Assembly: GCA_001566295.1 (NCBI GenBank)
Contig: KQ964252.1
Span: forward strand, 1,054,001 to 1,118,000
Reading direction: 5' to 3'
Length of the DNA: 64,000 nucleotides
DNA from: Microdochium bolleyi
Lineage: Eukaryota > Ascomycota > Sordariomycetes > Xylariales > Microdochiaceae
Shown: positions 22,034-33,000 of the stretch, piece after piece
How positions within the stretch are numbered: position 1 is the stretch's first letter
Layout: each line of letters begins with the position of its first letter
Position numbers and translations under genes: made by a program
Notes under the pieces: generated by a model
The model's database searches: none
Told to the model about the DNA's origin: nothing
Seen by the model: the letters and a program-made list of their open reading frames with translations, nothing else

Positions 22034-23900
22034 CGCGGATGCTCCTTGCGGGAGAGATGACACAGGAGAGGCAGAAGCAGCTCACGTCAAGGGAACAGTT
22101 TGACCGATGGATGATCAACGAAGGTTACCGGAGATTGTACGTGACATTCCACCTGTGGCAGCCAAGTTGGCAGAGGACAACTGCCTGTCATGTAGGCACT
22201 CGTCTCGCCATGCTAACACCTGGTGATCCTGTTTAGCTTCGTCTTCGTCTTCATGGCCATCCATGCGCTCATCTTCGCCTTTGGCTTCGTCCACTACGCC
22301 GTCAAGGACAGCTTGAGCGGTTCTCGAGCAATCTTTGGCGTCACGTTCATGATTGCTAGATCTGCAGCCCTGGTTCTGCATCTCGACGTCGCACTGGTCC
22401 TGCTGCCCGTGTGCAGGACCTTCATCTCCATTGCCCGCCAGACGCCGCTCAACGGCATCATCCAGTTTGACAAGAACATTACGTTCCACATGACCACGGC
22501 CTGGTCCATCTTCTTCTTCTCCTGGGTTCACACGGTTGCTCATTGGGTCAACTTTGCGCACATTGCGATCCAGAACAAGCTCGGGTTCTGGGGCTGGATG
22601 GTCGCCAACTTCGCCACGGGCCCCGGCTGGAGCGGCTACTTCATGCTCATCGCCCTGACCGGCATGGTCCTGACCTCGTACGAGAAGCCGCGCCGCGCCA
22701 ACTTTGAGCGCTTCTGGTACACGCACCACATGTTCATCGTCTTCTTCGTCTTCTGGTCCATTCACGGCGCCTTCTGTATGATCCAGCCCGACACGGCACC
22801 CTTCTGCATGAGCACGGGCGCCAGCGCCATCGGCGTCTTCTGGCAGTTCTGGACGTATGGAGGGTTCATCTACCTCGCGGAACGCATCGCGCGTGAGGTC
22901 CGCGGCCGGCACAAAACGTACATCTCCAAGGTGATCCAGCACCCAAGCAACGTGTGCGAGATCCAGATCAAGAAGGAGAACACCAAGACCCGCGCGGGCC
23001 AGTACATCTTCTTCTGCTGCCCCGAGGTCTCGCTGTGGCAGTACCACCCGTTCACCCTGACGAGCGCGCCCGAGGAGGACTACATCAGCATCCACATGCG
23101 CATGGCGGGTGACTTCACCAAGGCCGTGGCCAAGACACTGGGGTGCGAGTTCGACCGCAAGCCCGCGGGCGGCGGCAAGGGTGACACCTCCAAGGTCGTC
23201 GGCGTCGCCGACAAGCGCGACAACATCAACTCGGACGCGGATCCGGCCCTCAGCCGCGTCCTTCCCCGCGTGTACATCGACGGCCCCTTCGGCTCTGCCT
23301 CCGAGGACGTCTTCAAGTACGAGATCAGCGTGCTCGTGGGCGCGGGTATCGGCGTGACGCCGTTCGCCAGCATCCTCAAGTCCATCTGGTACCGGATGAA
23401 CTACCCGCAGAAGAAGACGCGCCTGTCCAAGGTCTACTTCTTCTGGATCTGCCGTGACTTCGGGTCGTTCGAGTGGTTCCGCTCCCTGCTCATGGCCATC
23501 GAGGCGCAGGACGTCGACGGGCGCATCGAGATCCACACGTACCTCACGGCGCGCATCAAGGCCGACGACGCGACAAACATCATGATCAACGACGTCAACG
23601 CCGACAAGGACGCCATTACGGGCCTGCGCTCCCCGACAAACTTCGGCAGGCCCAACTGGGACATGATCTTCCGCGGCATCCGCAAGCTGCACTCGCCCGC
23701 AGAGGCCGGTGTCTTCTTCTGCGGGCCCAAGGGTCTCGGCAGCGCGCTGCACGTGTTTTGTAACAAGTACTCAGAGCCTGGGTGAGTTTTTGCCCCTCTT
23801 TCTTCTTCCTCGACCTGATACTCCATAACTGGATGTGTGACTAACTTTGTTATTTTTTCGCTTTAGTTTCTCGTTCGTCTGGGGCAAAGAGAACTTCTAG
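21988..23900 (+). CDS. noxB: NADPH oxidase catalytic subunit NoxB (Nox2 type)
   Basis: Three exons, 21988-22136, 22237-23781 and 23867-23900, give 575 aa. Introns are GTACGT...TTTAG with a GCTAAC branch site, and GTGAGT...TTTAG with ACTAAC. The protein is a flavocytochrome that moves electrons from NADPH via FAD and two hemes across the membrane to make superoxide. Six membrane helices are expected. The heme ligands fit gp91phox spacing: His134/His148 (TFHMTTAW, WVHTVAHW) and His213/His226 (YTHHMF, SIHG). HPFTLTSAPE near 318 is the FAD site, GAGIGVTPFASI near 416 and FFCGPKGLG the NADPH site, and the C-terminus ends KENF. The 45-residue N-terminal extension (LTSREQFDRWMINEG) marks the fungal NoxB rather than NoxA branch. 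In other ascomycetes NoxB acts with NoxR in ascospore germination and host penetration; that role here is inferred. Confidence 0.96.
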
Positions 23901-25837
23901 AGAGAGAGACAAAGATAATACCCTACGTCAAAGCTTCCCAATTCTTTCAGTAACGATATATTCCGAAAGTCAAATCTTCACTGTAGCCTTATTCCATGTC
24001 TCTCTCTCCATGTTGTTTTTTCTTCCACAAATTATTATTCCCCGGCACGGCCACGGACATCGTTGCTTTTTTACTTGTTGCGCGCAAATTTCACTATAGA
24101 TCAGAGTTTTAGGAGATGAAGGAGTGGACGGGCGACGGGCAGGGTGGTGGTGCCGGAGGGTGGTCAGGAGTGAATGCAGCGAGAGTTATGAGGGTAATTC
24201 TGCCCCCATTGGTTGTTGCTGCGTTTCCTGGCCGCGTGTAGATAAAGTAACGTATCGCTGGGCATGAAATATACACCACGTGCAAAGCGGTGCAAGCATC
24301 AGCCACGGCTGCTGATATTGAACGAACGGTGATTGTGTCGTCAAGAAGACGAAGGTGGGATGTGTTGTATGTTCTACAGAAATGCTATGTGGGAGTGTTT
24401 CTTTTCTTTTTCTTCCCCAACTCGGAGTAAAAGGGACCAAGTATCAATGCTGAAGTACAACACACACGTGTTAGGCATACTTGATCCCGACAACATAAAT
24501 TCGATGGGGAAATGAAGGTTGTGACAAGGTGAGCTGGCAAAAGTCCCAAGGCCTGGAGGAGGGGGCAGGCAGGCTGATACGCCATTAGCCTGGGGTTGAA
24601 GCCCATGTCTCGGGTACCCTTACATTACATCTGCACCTGCACGCATCGTGGCCGTCAATGGCAGGACAGAGGGACAAGGTACGCTTTTCAGGAACGGCTA
24701 GGCACCGGGCCCGTGGTCCAGCATTTTATCGTTGCTCCTCGCTAATAAAAACCCGCAACTAACCAGGCCTGGTTGTTCCTGACGGCGCTGGAAAAGCTCC
24801 GAAGTGACTGCCCTTTCACGTGTGTCACGAGCGGACCGCTCGCATCTAGTTCGCCCGTAGTCTCGTCGGCTCCTCTTAGACTTTTGGACGGCCACGAGCT
24901 TGCCGGCGGTGATGCAAAAGCTCTGGGATCTCGATGATCAAGCTTCACCGCACAGGGGACAGGTAGATGATCGGGAGAGTGGATTGATTATGGAGTGGTG
25001 TGGTGCGGGGCAGTGCGCTCTTTCTCTTGTCCCAAGTGTTGCGGTCCTCGGAAAGAGTACCTTGCGGGCTCCTTTGTCTTTCCTTTCACTGGGAGCTATA
25101 TGTATCACAGACATGCAGCTCCGTTGCAGCTCGCGTCGTGTCTCGTTGCTCCTGCATTACAGCTGGCGGCGATGCAGGCCGGCCGGTCCAAGCCAGGCAC
25201 CCTGATGTTGTCGGGTTGGTGCCAGCAAGGCGCAGCCGGCATTCGGAGTAGCCCCGAGAACCCCGCCGCGGGAGCCCCCACCTTGCGGGCCATCGCTACA
25301 GGTGAGGTCATGGCCCCATCCAGGTCCTCATTTTTTGCTGTCATGATGGAAGAGAGAGGTAGGCATCATCGACAGCCGCAGACTTGTCGAGTGCCGTGTC
25401 GAGGCAGCTGGAGCTGGAGCTCAAATGGGCAGTTTCTGAGGCACCAGCTCAGCCGTGTCGGTTTATTTTTATTTTGGAGGGAATCGGCCCTCACGGCCTC
25501 CAACAGAATCCCTCGCGAGCTTCACAGGGTTCTTTCGAGCCTCGCCGCTCGCGGAACACGCGGAGTGCCCAGCCTGGGAGGAACCTCGTCCACCGCGAGA
25601 AGCTGTATCAATCACTGGAGACGCTTCCTGCCAGACTCCACTCCTTCTGCGGGTTCGTAGTCATGCCGCCGCATATTCCCGCAGTGTGCACAGCAACCAC
25701 GGCCGAATGACATCACGCCCTCCGCGTCTCCCTGCCACTTGCTCGCGGAATGCCCCTCCTGGGAAGCACGGCAATGGAGGGGTCCCTGGACACGCCGGCA
25801 CTGCTGTCGTTGCCCAGCGGCGCGGCGCGCACGGCGT

Positions 25838-25880
25838 GGCATGGCATTGGCATTAGCATTTGGCATGGCCATTGCCATTG
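25838..25880 (+). promoter_or_regulatory. GGCAT-repeat element upstream of a TATA box
   Basis: Within 43 bp there are four direct GGCAT units (25838, 25843, 25849, 25862), a TAGCATT variant, and two inverted copies (GCCATT). The block sits 25 bp before the TATA box. It is a candidate factor-binding array. Confidence 0.4.
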
Positions 25881-25904
25881 AGCCGCTCCAGGGCCGCCGG
25901 ACGG

Positions 25905-25910
25905 TATAAG
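25905..25910 (+). promoter_or_regulatory. TATA box of the mannitol dehydrogenase gene
   Basis: TATAAG in GACGGTATAAGAGCC lies about 150 bp upstream of the ATG and is followed by a pyrimidine-rich leader, a typical arrangement for strongly expressed fungal genes. Confidence 0.6.
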
Positions 25911-26058
25911 AGCCGTGCCACTCGTTTGTCCCTCTTCTGCCGGGCCTTCCCCCTCTCCTCTCCTGCTGTATTCTTGACTCTGTAGATCGTGTCATTCCTC
26001 CTCTACTTACCACTTCCACTACACACCACCAGCACCTCTCCCACAACCCTCATCCAAC

Positions 26059-26935
26059 ATGCCTATCTCCGTCCCCAAGGCCGAGCGCCTGACCGACCTC
26101 TTCAGCCTTAAGGGCAAGGTCGTCATCGTCACCGGCGCCTCCGGCCCCAAGGGCATGGGCATCGAGGCGGCCCGCGGCGCCGCCGAGATGGGCGCCAACG
26201 TTGCCATCACCTACTCGTCCCGCAAGGAGGGCGCCGACAAGAACGTCCAGGACCTCACCAGCGAGTACGGCATCAAGGCCAAGGCCTACAAGTGCGACGT
26301 CAGCAACTACGAGAGCGTCGAGAAGCTCGTCAACGACGTCCTCGCCGACTTTGGCGGCCGGATCGACGGCTTCGTCGCCAACGCCGGCGCCACGGCCGAC
26401 AGCGGCGTCGTCGACGGCACCGCCGACTCGTGGAACCACGTCATCCAGGTCGACCTCAACGGCACCGCCTACTGCGCCAAGGCCGTCGGCGCCGTCTTCA
26501 AGAAGCAGGGCTCCGGCAGCTTCGTCATCACCTCGTCCATGTCCGGCCACATTGCCAACTACCCGCAGGAGCAGACCTCGTACAACGTCGCCAAGGCCGG
26601 CTGCATCCACATGGCCAAGTCGCTCGCCAACGAGTGGCGCGACTTTGCCCGCGTAAACTCCATCTCCCCGGGCTACATCGACACCGGCCTCTCCGACTTC
26701 ATCGACGCCGAGACCCAGGAGCTCTGGCGCTCCATGATCCCCCTCGGCCGCAACGGCGTCGCCAAGGAGCTCAAGGGCGCCTACGTCTACTTCCTGTCCG
26801 ACGCCTCGACCTACACCACCGGTATGTTTTCTCCTGACTCGTGGATAGTGTCTACTGCCACGGATAGCCTGGCTAACATTATCACTCTAAATAGGTACCG
26901 ATCTCCTCATCGACGGTGGCTACACCTGCCGGTAA
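26059..26935 (+). CDS. NADP-dependent mannitol dehydrogenase (SDR family)
   Basis: Two exons, 26059-26821 and 26895-26935, are joined across a 73-nt intron (GTATGT donor, AATAG acceptor), giving 267 aa, matching fungal MtDH (EC 1.1.1.138). The enzyme interconverts fructose and mannitol with NADP(H) in the cytosol. Classical short-chain dehydrogenase signals are VTGASGPKGMGIE (cofactor loop near residue 26), NAGATADSG, the catalytic Ser in SSMSGHIAN, Tyr175 and Lys179 in SYNVAKAG, and RVNSISPGYIDTGLSDF. The C-terminus TDLLIDGGYTCR is supplied by the second exon. The N-terminus MPISVPKAERLTDLFSLKGK is diagnostic of the MtDH branch. Upstream are a TATA box and a repeated GGCAT element, suggesting a strong, regulated promoter. 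Near relatives include versicolorin-type SDRs, but the match to MtDH is much closer. Confidence 0.95.
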
Positions 26936-27745
26936 ATGCTCAGCCTCACAGTTGTTGTGATGCGCGAGTATTTGGCCAGGGGTAATGCAGAAGCGTACCC
27001 TGAAAATTATATACCCTGTGATGTCTAGCGATTGGTTGGCGTGAGAAAAACAAGTCATATCTGGGCGACTTCTATGTAGACAGAGGGCAACTTATGAATA
27101 ATGACAAAAAACATTGTAAAACATGTCTTTGGAGTCATTTCTATACGCTGTGACTTTTGCGAGAGCCGTGCCGTGTCGGGCGCGGTGTCATGGAGGGGGT
27201 CCACGCCGTGCTCTGGTTGCTGGAGTTGGACCAAGACATTGTTAACACGAAGGGGTCCCCTAGACATGACCCCTCTGAGCTGGACAAGTCGCAGAATCCC
27301 CCAGCACCTAGGTGAGCGCGATGATTTATCACTACTTTATCGACGGGAAGAGCACTGCTCCATCGGAAGAATGAGCAGTAGTCGGACCATTTCCCAACAT
27401 ACCTTAGCTTGAGATGGGAGTGCGCGGGCGGCGGCCGATTACTGTAGTTTTCGGCCGAATCCGGACACTTCTAAGTGCCGAGACGCACAACGATTGGCCC
27501 CGTGCCGCGTGTTAGTCGTCAAACAGAACTTGAAAGCCACAGACGTTGCCAGAAGAACTATAAGACTCACGAAAGCGACGGCCTTGGCACAGACCTTTGG
27601 CTAGTCCTCCCAATGGACTGTTCCCTCTCATTTACTTATAGCAGTGGGAAAGGGGGCCGAGGAGGTTACCTTGATAAGCGCCCGCCGAGCTCTTAACTTC
27701 TAATAGTGCACACCTCACGTGTTGAAACTGACAGATCCTCACAAA
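26936..27745. other. Intergenic, no gene seen
   Basis: This is the 3' flank of the mannitol dehydrogenase gene and the upstream region of the FAD monooxygenase gene. Only unsupported short frames occur. Confidence 0.55.
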
Positions 27746-29395
27746 ATGGCGATGGCGTTCTGGCGGACGACACCGAGAGGGCGCGGTGGTGGCCTTGCAC
27801 TGATAACGCCACTTACACGACACGGGGTCCTCGGGTCAAAACCGCTCTTCTTCTCCTCGACTCCATCCTCCTCCCCCTCCCCAGGCCGTCATGCTGAACC
27901 ACGGGACGCCAATAACACACCACACCACCATCCTAGGATCGCCATCGTCGGCGCCGGCCCGGGGGGCCTCACGCTCGGCGTGCTCCTCCAGAAGCGCGGC
28001 ATCCCGTTCACGCTCTTCGAGCTCCGGCCCCGGCCCGCGGGTACCGAGCACGAAATCAACAGACCCCAGGGCGTGCTGGACCTGCACGAGGGCGCCGGAC
28101 TCGCCGCGATCCGGGCGTGCGGCCTGCACGGTGAGTTCCTCGGGCTCACGGGCGAGTGCGCCGAGGTGAGCATCTGGGCGGACAAGGCCGGCCGGGTGCT
28201 GTACTCGGAGGAGGCGGACAAGGACGGGCCCAGCTTCGGCGGTGGGGAGGGAGGAGAAGGGCGGCCGGAGATCTCGAGGGGCGCGCTGAACGACTTGCTC
28301 ATCAGGAACATCGAGCCCGGGAGGATCCGGTGGGATCACAAGCTTCTTCGCGCCGCCCGTTTCACTACAGCAGGGGCATCTTCTTCTTCCTCATCATCAT
28401 CATTACCATTATCATCAGTATCGCATTCGTCAACATCATCAGTGGTGCGCCTCATATTTGACACAAACAAGGCTGAGGAACAGCAGCAGCAGCCGCCGCC
28501 GCAGCAGGACTTCGACCTCATCGTCGGCGCGGACGGCGCATGGTCCCGCATCCGCAGCAGCCTGCTCGTCCCCGGGGTGAAACCCGAGTACCGCGACCGG
28601 CAGTGCATCACGCTCACCATCCCGCACATTACGTCGCGCCACCTGGCGCTCGCGCGGCTCGTGGGCCCGGGGACATGGACGGCGCTGGGCGACCACCACG
28701 CCGTGGTATCCCAGCGCGGGCCGATGGACTCGGCGCGACTGTACCTCATGCTCACCACGTCGAAGCTCGGACCGGGGCAAGGGGAGGACTTCCCCGTGCG
28801 CTCCGGGTTCGCGGGTATGACACCCTCCGAGGCGAAGAGCAAGCTGCTGCACGGCGAGGACGCGATATTCGCGAGCTGGGGGGAGCCCGTGAGGGAGCTC
28901 ATCGCTACGGCGTGCGACGCGGAGCAGGAGACTCTGGACAACATCAGCAACAGTAGCGGCGTAGAGTCGGGCGGGAAGTTGTCGTCGTCGCTGCTCGACA
29001 TCCGCCCGCTCTACCAGCTCCCCAGCAGCGTCGACCCGTGGCCGCACCAGCCCTGCGCCACGCTGATCGGGGACGCCGCGCACCTGACGCTGCCGTCCGG
29101 CGGCGGGGTCAACATCGCGATGCTTGACGCGCTGGAGGTGAGCAAGGTCATCGGCACGGCGTTCGACGAGTCCTCGTCATCGTCGCCATCGAGCTCGGTG
29201 TCGTCAGGGACGACGACGCCGCTCGGCTTCCAGGAGGCTCTGGCGCCGCTGCTCGCGAGGTTCGAGAGGGAGATGTGGACACGGGCGGACAAGGCACGGG
29301 GCGAGGCGGATATGCTGCAGGACCTCATGTTCGGGTCGCTAGAGAGTGCCGAGACGATGGCGAAGCTGTTCAGGGAGGGCGTCCGCGGCGATTAA
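27746..29395 (+). CDS. FAD-dependent monooxygenase (TetX/salicylate-hydroxylase-like)
   Basis: The frame runs from the first in-frame ATG (ACAAAATGGCG) without introns, 549 aa. The family-defining parts are the FAD dinucleotide fold RIAIVGAGPGGLTLGVLL at about residues 63-80, the middle DLIVGADGAWSRIR near 257, and the FAD-ribityl motif LIGDAAHLTLPSGGGVN near 440. This is a class A flavoprotein hydroxylase, and the GDAAH-LTLPSGGGVN form is closest to TetX-like fungal enzymes; the substrate is unknown. The first 60 residues are low-complexity (Ser/Pro-rich) and atypical, so translation may start further downstream or use an unnoticed intron. A Ser run encoded by TCA/TCT repeats (28378-28440) and a Gln/Pro run interrupt the domain between the FAD and substrate regions, and a second Ser run lies near 29165-29215. 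Confidence 0.85.
   Translation: MAMAFWRTTPRGRGGGLALITPLTRHGVLGSKPLFFSSTPSSSPSPGRHAEPRDANNTPHHHPRIAIVGAGPGGLTLGVLLQKRGIPFTLFELRPRPAGTEHEINRPQGVLDLHEGAGLAAIRACGLHGEFLGLTGECAEVSIWADKAGRVLYSEEADKDGPSFGGGEGGEGRPEISRGALNDLLIRNIEPGRIRWDHKLLRAARFTTAGASSSSSSSSLPLSSVSHSSTSSVVRLIFDTNKAEEQQQQPPPQQDFDLIVGADGAWSRIRSSLLVPGVKPEYRDRQCITLTIPHITSRHLALARLVGPGTWTALGDHHAVVSQRGPMDSARLYLMLTTSKLGPGQGEDFPVRSGFAGMTPSEAKSKLLHGEDAIFASWGEPVRELIATACDAEQETLDNISNSSGVESGGKLSSSLLDIRPLYQLPSSVDPWPHQPCATLIGDAAHLTLPSGGGVNIAMLDALEVSKVIGTAFDESSSSSPSSSVSSGTTTPLGFQEALAPLLARFEREMWTRADKARGEADMLQDLMFGSLESAETMAKLFREGVRGD
28378..28440 (+). repeat. TCA/TCT trinucleotide microsatellite in coding DNA
   Basis: Repeated TCT/TCA/TCC codons encode a serine-rich loop inside the FAD monooxygenase. 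It lies in an exposed, variable region of the fold. Confidence 0.7.
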
Positions 29396-30000
29396 CTACG
29401 CGCGAAGATACACGACGAGAAATGATTTTCAATGACCATGTTGGTGAGGTGGATCTGAAGCATTGGGTACTGTAGGCACAGTATTTGTTGCGGGATCCGT
29501 ACCACGGCCGTAAGTGGAAAGAAGGTCCTCCGTTGGGATCGTGAGACAGCACGGCACCTTCCCTGCAGAGCCTAGCGTCTTCGTCCACCAGGGGCCGAAT
29601 CCGGGCTCTTCGGAGTCGAATTGTGCTCGATGAAGTTAGGAACGGGGCAGATAAGCGTTGTATTCCTCTTGGATTGACGGCATGATTGTCAGCAATAGCC
29701 GGTCGCACTCGCCACGGTGGTCCCGAGCTCCGGTGCTGGCGGAGTCGACGTGCTCCAAAATGGCCGCCTTGGCAGCCCGTTATCGCCGCGGAACAGTGGG
29801 GATCGCCGTTGCTGTGGCATGCCTCAGGCTCGCCAGGGTTCAGCAATGACGATGGCGACATCGCACGTCTTCCCCGGGGGCGTCTCTCCCCTCTTTCTCT
29901 TTCCTTCCGAAACTCAGACTTGAACCTTCACAGTCCCCAAATGCCAGCCTGCAAAGCTCACAGCTCCTGGGACGAGCTACACGTGAGCAATCAGACAACC
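29396..30000. other. Intergenic, no independent gene seen
   Basis: This is the upstream region of the amidohydrolase gene. The frame of that gene is open back to 29686, and an in-frame ATG at 29941 could extend it by 20 residues. Confidence 0.5.
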
Positions 30001-33000
30001 ATGGACTACCACACCGGGGACGCCGAGAAGGCCATCCCGTGGACGGCGCCTCCTCCCGCAGCCGGCTCCAGCCCGGCCGCCGCGATGCGTCTGCGGATGC
30101 GCGCCTTCGCCAAGGACCGCTTCGCCAAGCGCGTCAAGCTTGTCGGCCTCGCATGCCTCGTCTTCATCGTCTACGCGCAGTGGACACAGATCACTTCTTC
30201 CAGCAGCAGCAGCACTGCTGTCCTGCCATCCGCACACTTGTCGGCCGAGAAGCTCCAGGAGGACCTGCAGGTCTGCGCCAAGCTCCGCTCCAAGCCCACC
30301 GACCCCATTGGCCTCGGCCGCGAGAGGAACGCCCGCTACATCGACGGTCACCGCCCGACGCTCATCAAGAATGCCACCGTCTGGGTGGGTGAGCCCAAGG
30401 CTGGCACGTCCCCCCAGGACGCCCGCAAGGGCAAAGGCTACGAGTGGATCACGGCCGACGTCCTGCTCGAGCACGGCCTGATCAAGAAGGTTGAGCGCTC
30501 CATCAGCAAGACCTCGGTGTCGGCCGACACGCTCGTCTTCGACGCCCAAGGGCGGCAGCTCACGACGGGCATCATCGACATGCACAGCCACGGCGGTGTC
30601 GACAACCAGCCGCAGCTCTGGGGGTTCGAGGACACCAACGAGATGTCGTCCGACATCACCCCTTACGTGCGCTCCATCGACGGCCTCGACCCCAACGACT
30701 ACCAGCTGCAGGTCATCAAGTCCGGCGGCGTCACCACCTCCCTCGTGCTCCCCGGGTCAGGCAACAACATCGGCGGCGAGGCCTTCGTCATCAAGCACGC
30801 CATCGGCAAGGCCGACGGCCGCAATGAGACCTCCGCCACGGACATGCTCGCCGACCCGGAGCGCACATGGCGCTACATCAAGATGGCGTGCGGCGAGAAC
30901 CCGAAGCGCGTGTACGGCAAGATTGGCGAGCACGGGCCCGTCAGCCGGCTCGGCGAGTCGTGGGTGTTCCGGCACGCGTTCGAGCAGGCGGCACGCCTCG
31001 TGCAGGAGCAGGACGACTGGTGCTCCGTGGCAGAGGCGCGCGGCGTGGAGCAGCAGTCCACCTACCTCCCGCAGGACCTCGAGTGGGAGACGCTCGGCGC
31101 CGTGCTGCGCGGCCACGTCCATGTCAACACGCACTGCTACACGATCCCGGACCTCGAGGCTTTTGTCGACCACACCAACGAGTTCAAATTCCCCATTCGC
31201 GCCTTCCACCACGCGCACCAGACCTTCCTCGTCCCGGAGATCCTCAAGCGCGCGTGGGGTGACACGCCCCCCGCCTCAGCGCTGTTCGCGGACAACATGT
31301 TCTACAAGGCCGAGGCGTCCGTCGGGAGCGAGTACGCCGGCAGGATCTTGTACGAGGCCGGGCTCACGCCCATCTACGTGAGCGATAACCCGGTGCTCAA
31401 CGCGCAGCACGTCGTCTTCGAGGCCGCCAAGGCGTTCGGGTACGGCCTGCCGTACCATGCAGCGCTCGCCTCGGTGACCACGGCGCCCGCGGAGCGGCTC
31501 GGGCTGGGCGAGAGACTCGGCAAAGTGAAGCCCGGGTACGACGCGGACATCGTGGTGTGGGACAGCGACCCGATGAGCGTGGGGGCGACGCCGGTGCAGG
31601 TCTGGATCGACGGGACCGCGCAGTTCGAGGACGCGTTCGAGCTCGACAAGTCGCGGTCCGGGCCGATCGGGCCTGAGAACATCGCTGCTGCTGCCGCCCC
31701 CGCCACGGCCGAGGAGCCCACTGTGGCCCGCGACGTCGTGTTCTACGGCGTGCGGAAATCCTTCCTGGACGACAGCGAGCACCACCACCAGACCGCCGCA
31801 AGCGACGACAAGGGCGACGTGGTCGTCGTCGTGCGCGACGGCAAGATCACCTGCACGGGCACCTGCGAGGCCGAGCTCTCCGCGCTCACCAAGCAAGACT
31901 CGTCCTCGTACACCACCGTGCGCCTCAGCAACGGGCACATCACGCGGCCCTTCACGGCGTTTGGCGCCGCGATCGGCCTCAACGCCATCGACGCCGAGAA
32001 GGACACGGACAACGGCGGGTCGCCCGAGACGCCCTTTTCGCGGGCGGTCGACGGACTCGCGCTGGGCTCCGACAAGCTGCGCGTTGCGCACCGGTACGGC
32101 GTCACGCGCGCCATCTCGGCGCCGCGGTACGACGGGCTGGGCACGCACCAGGGCACGAGCGTCGGGTTCCGGACCGGCGGCACGGGCAGGGACACGACGG
32201 CCGCGGAGCCGGGCGTGGTGTTCGCCGAGGACGCGGCGGTGCACTACACGCTCGACCACGAGGCCAAGAGCGGGAGCAAGAGCATCTCGAACGCTGTCGG
32301 GGCGCTGAGGCGCAAGCTTCTCGAGGCGGTCGCGGCAAAGGCGGGCAAGGCCAAGAAGGACGACGACAAGGAGAGCAGCGAGGATCCCTTCAGCGAGGCG
32401 GCGTACCTGCAGAAGGTCGTCGCGGGGGATCTCGCGCTGGCCGTCACGGTGCACAGCGCAGACGGCATCGCGTCGCTGCTCCGGCTCAAGAAGACGGTCG
32501 ACGAGGCCATCGCCAAGAGCTCCCGCACCACCACCAAGATCCGCCTCGCCATCATCGGCGGCGCCGAGGCGCACCTCGTGGCCTCGCACCTCGCCGCGGC
32601 GGACGTGGGCGTGGTCCTCGCGCCGCTCAACTCATACCGCAGCACGTGGGACCAGCGCCGCGCGCTCGTCGGCGCGCCCCTGAACAACGGAACCGCCGTG
32701 GAGCGGCTCGTGGCCGCGGGCGTGACGACGGCTGTCGGGCTCGAGGAGGACTGGCTCGTGCGCGACATGGCCCTGCTCGCCGGCATCGCGTCCCGCAACA
32801 GCGGCGGCGTGATTAGCGAGAAGGCCGCGCTGGAGCTGGTCGGCGGGAACGTGTACAAGATGCTGGGGCTGGATGGCGGGAAGGAGCAGCAGCAGGAGAG
32901 TGTCTCGGAGTTCGTCGTGTTCGAGGGCAGCCCCCTCGAGGTCGGATCGCGGGTGCGTGCTGTCGCTGCCGGGCTGGGCAAGGTGGACGTCTACGAGTAC

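Larger units (their letters stand above)
23901..26058. other. Intergenic, noxB 3' flank and mannitol dehydrogenase promoter
   Basis: No gene is supported. The proximal promoter of the mannitol dehydrogenase gene is at the right end, with a GGCAT-repeat element and a TATA box. Confidence 0.5.

Noticed and set aside
22115..23752. 545-codon open frame on the minus strand across noxB
   Set aside because: It is fully antisense to conserved noxB exons; its translation is Val/Asp/Glu/Arg/Leu-rich with no domain. It results from G/C-biased third positions.
31276..32589. 437-codon open frame on the minus strand across the amidohydrolase
   Set aside because: Antisense shadow with Arg/Val/Leu/Gly bias and no recognisable motif.
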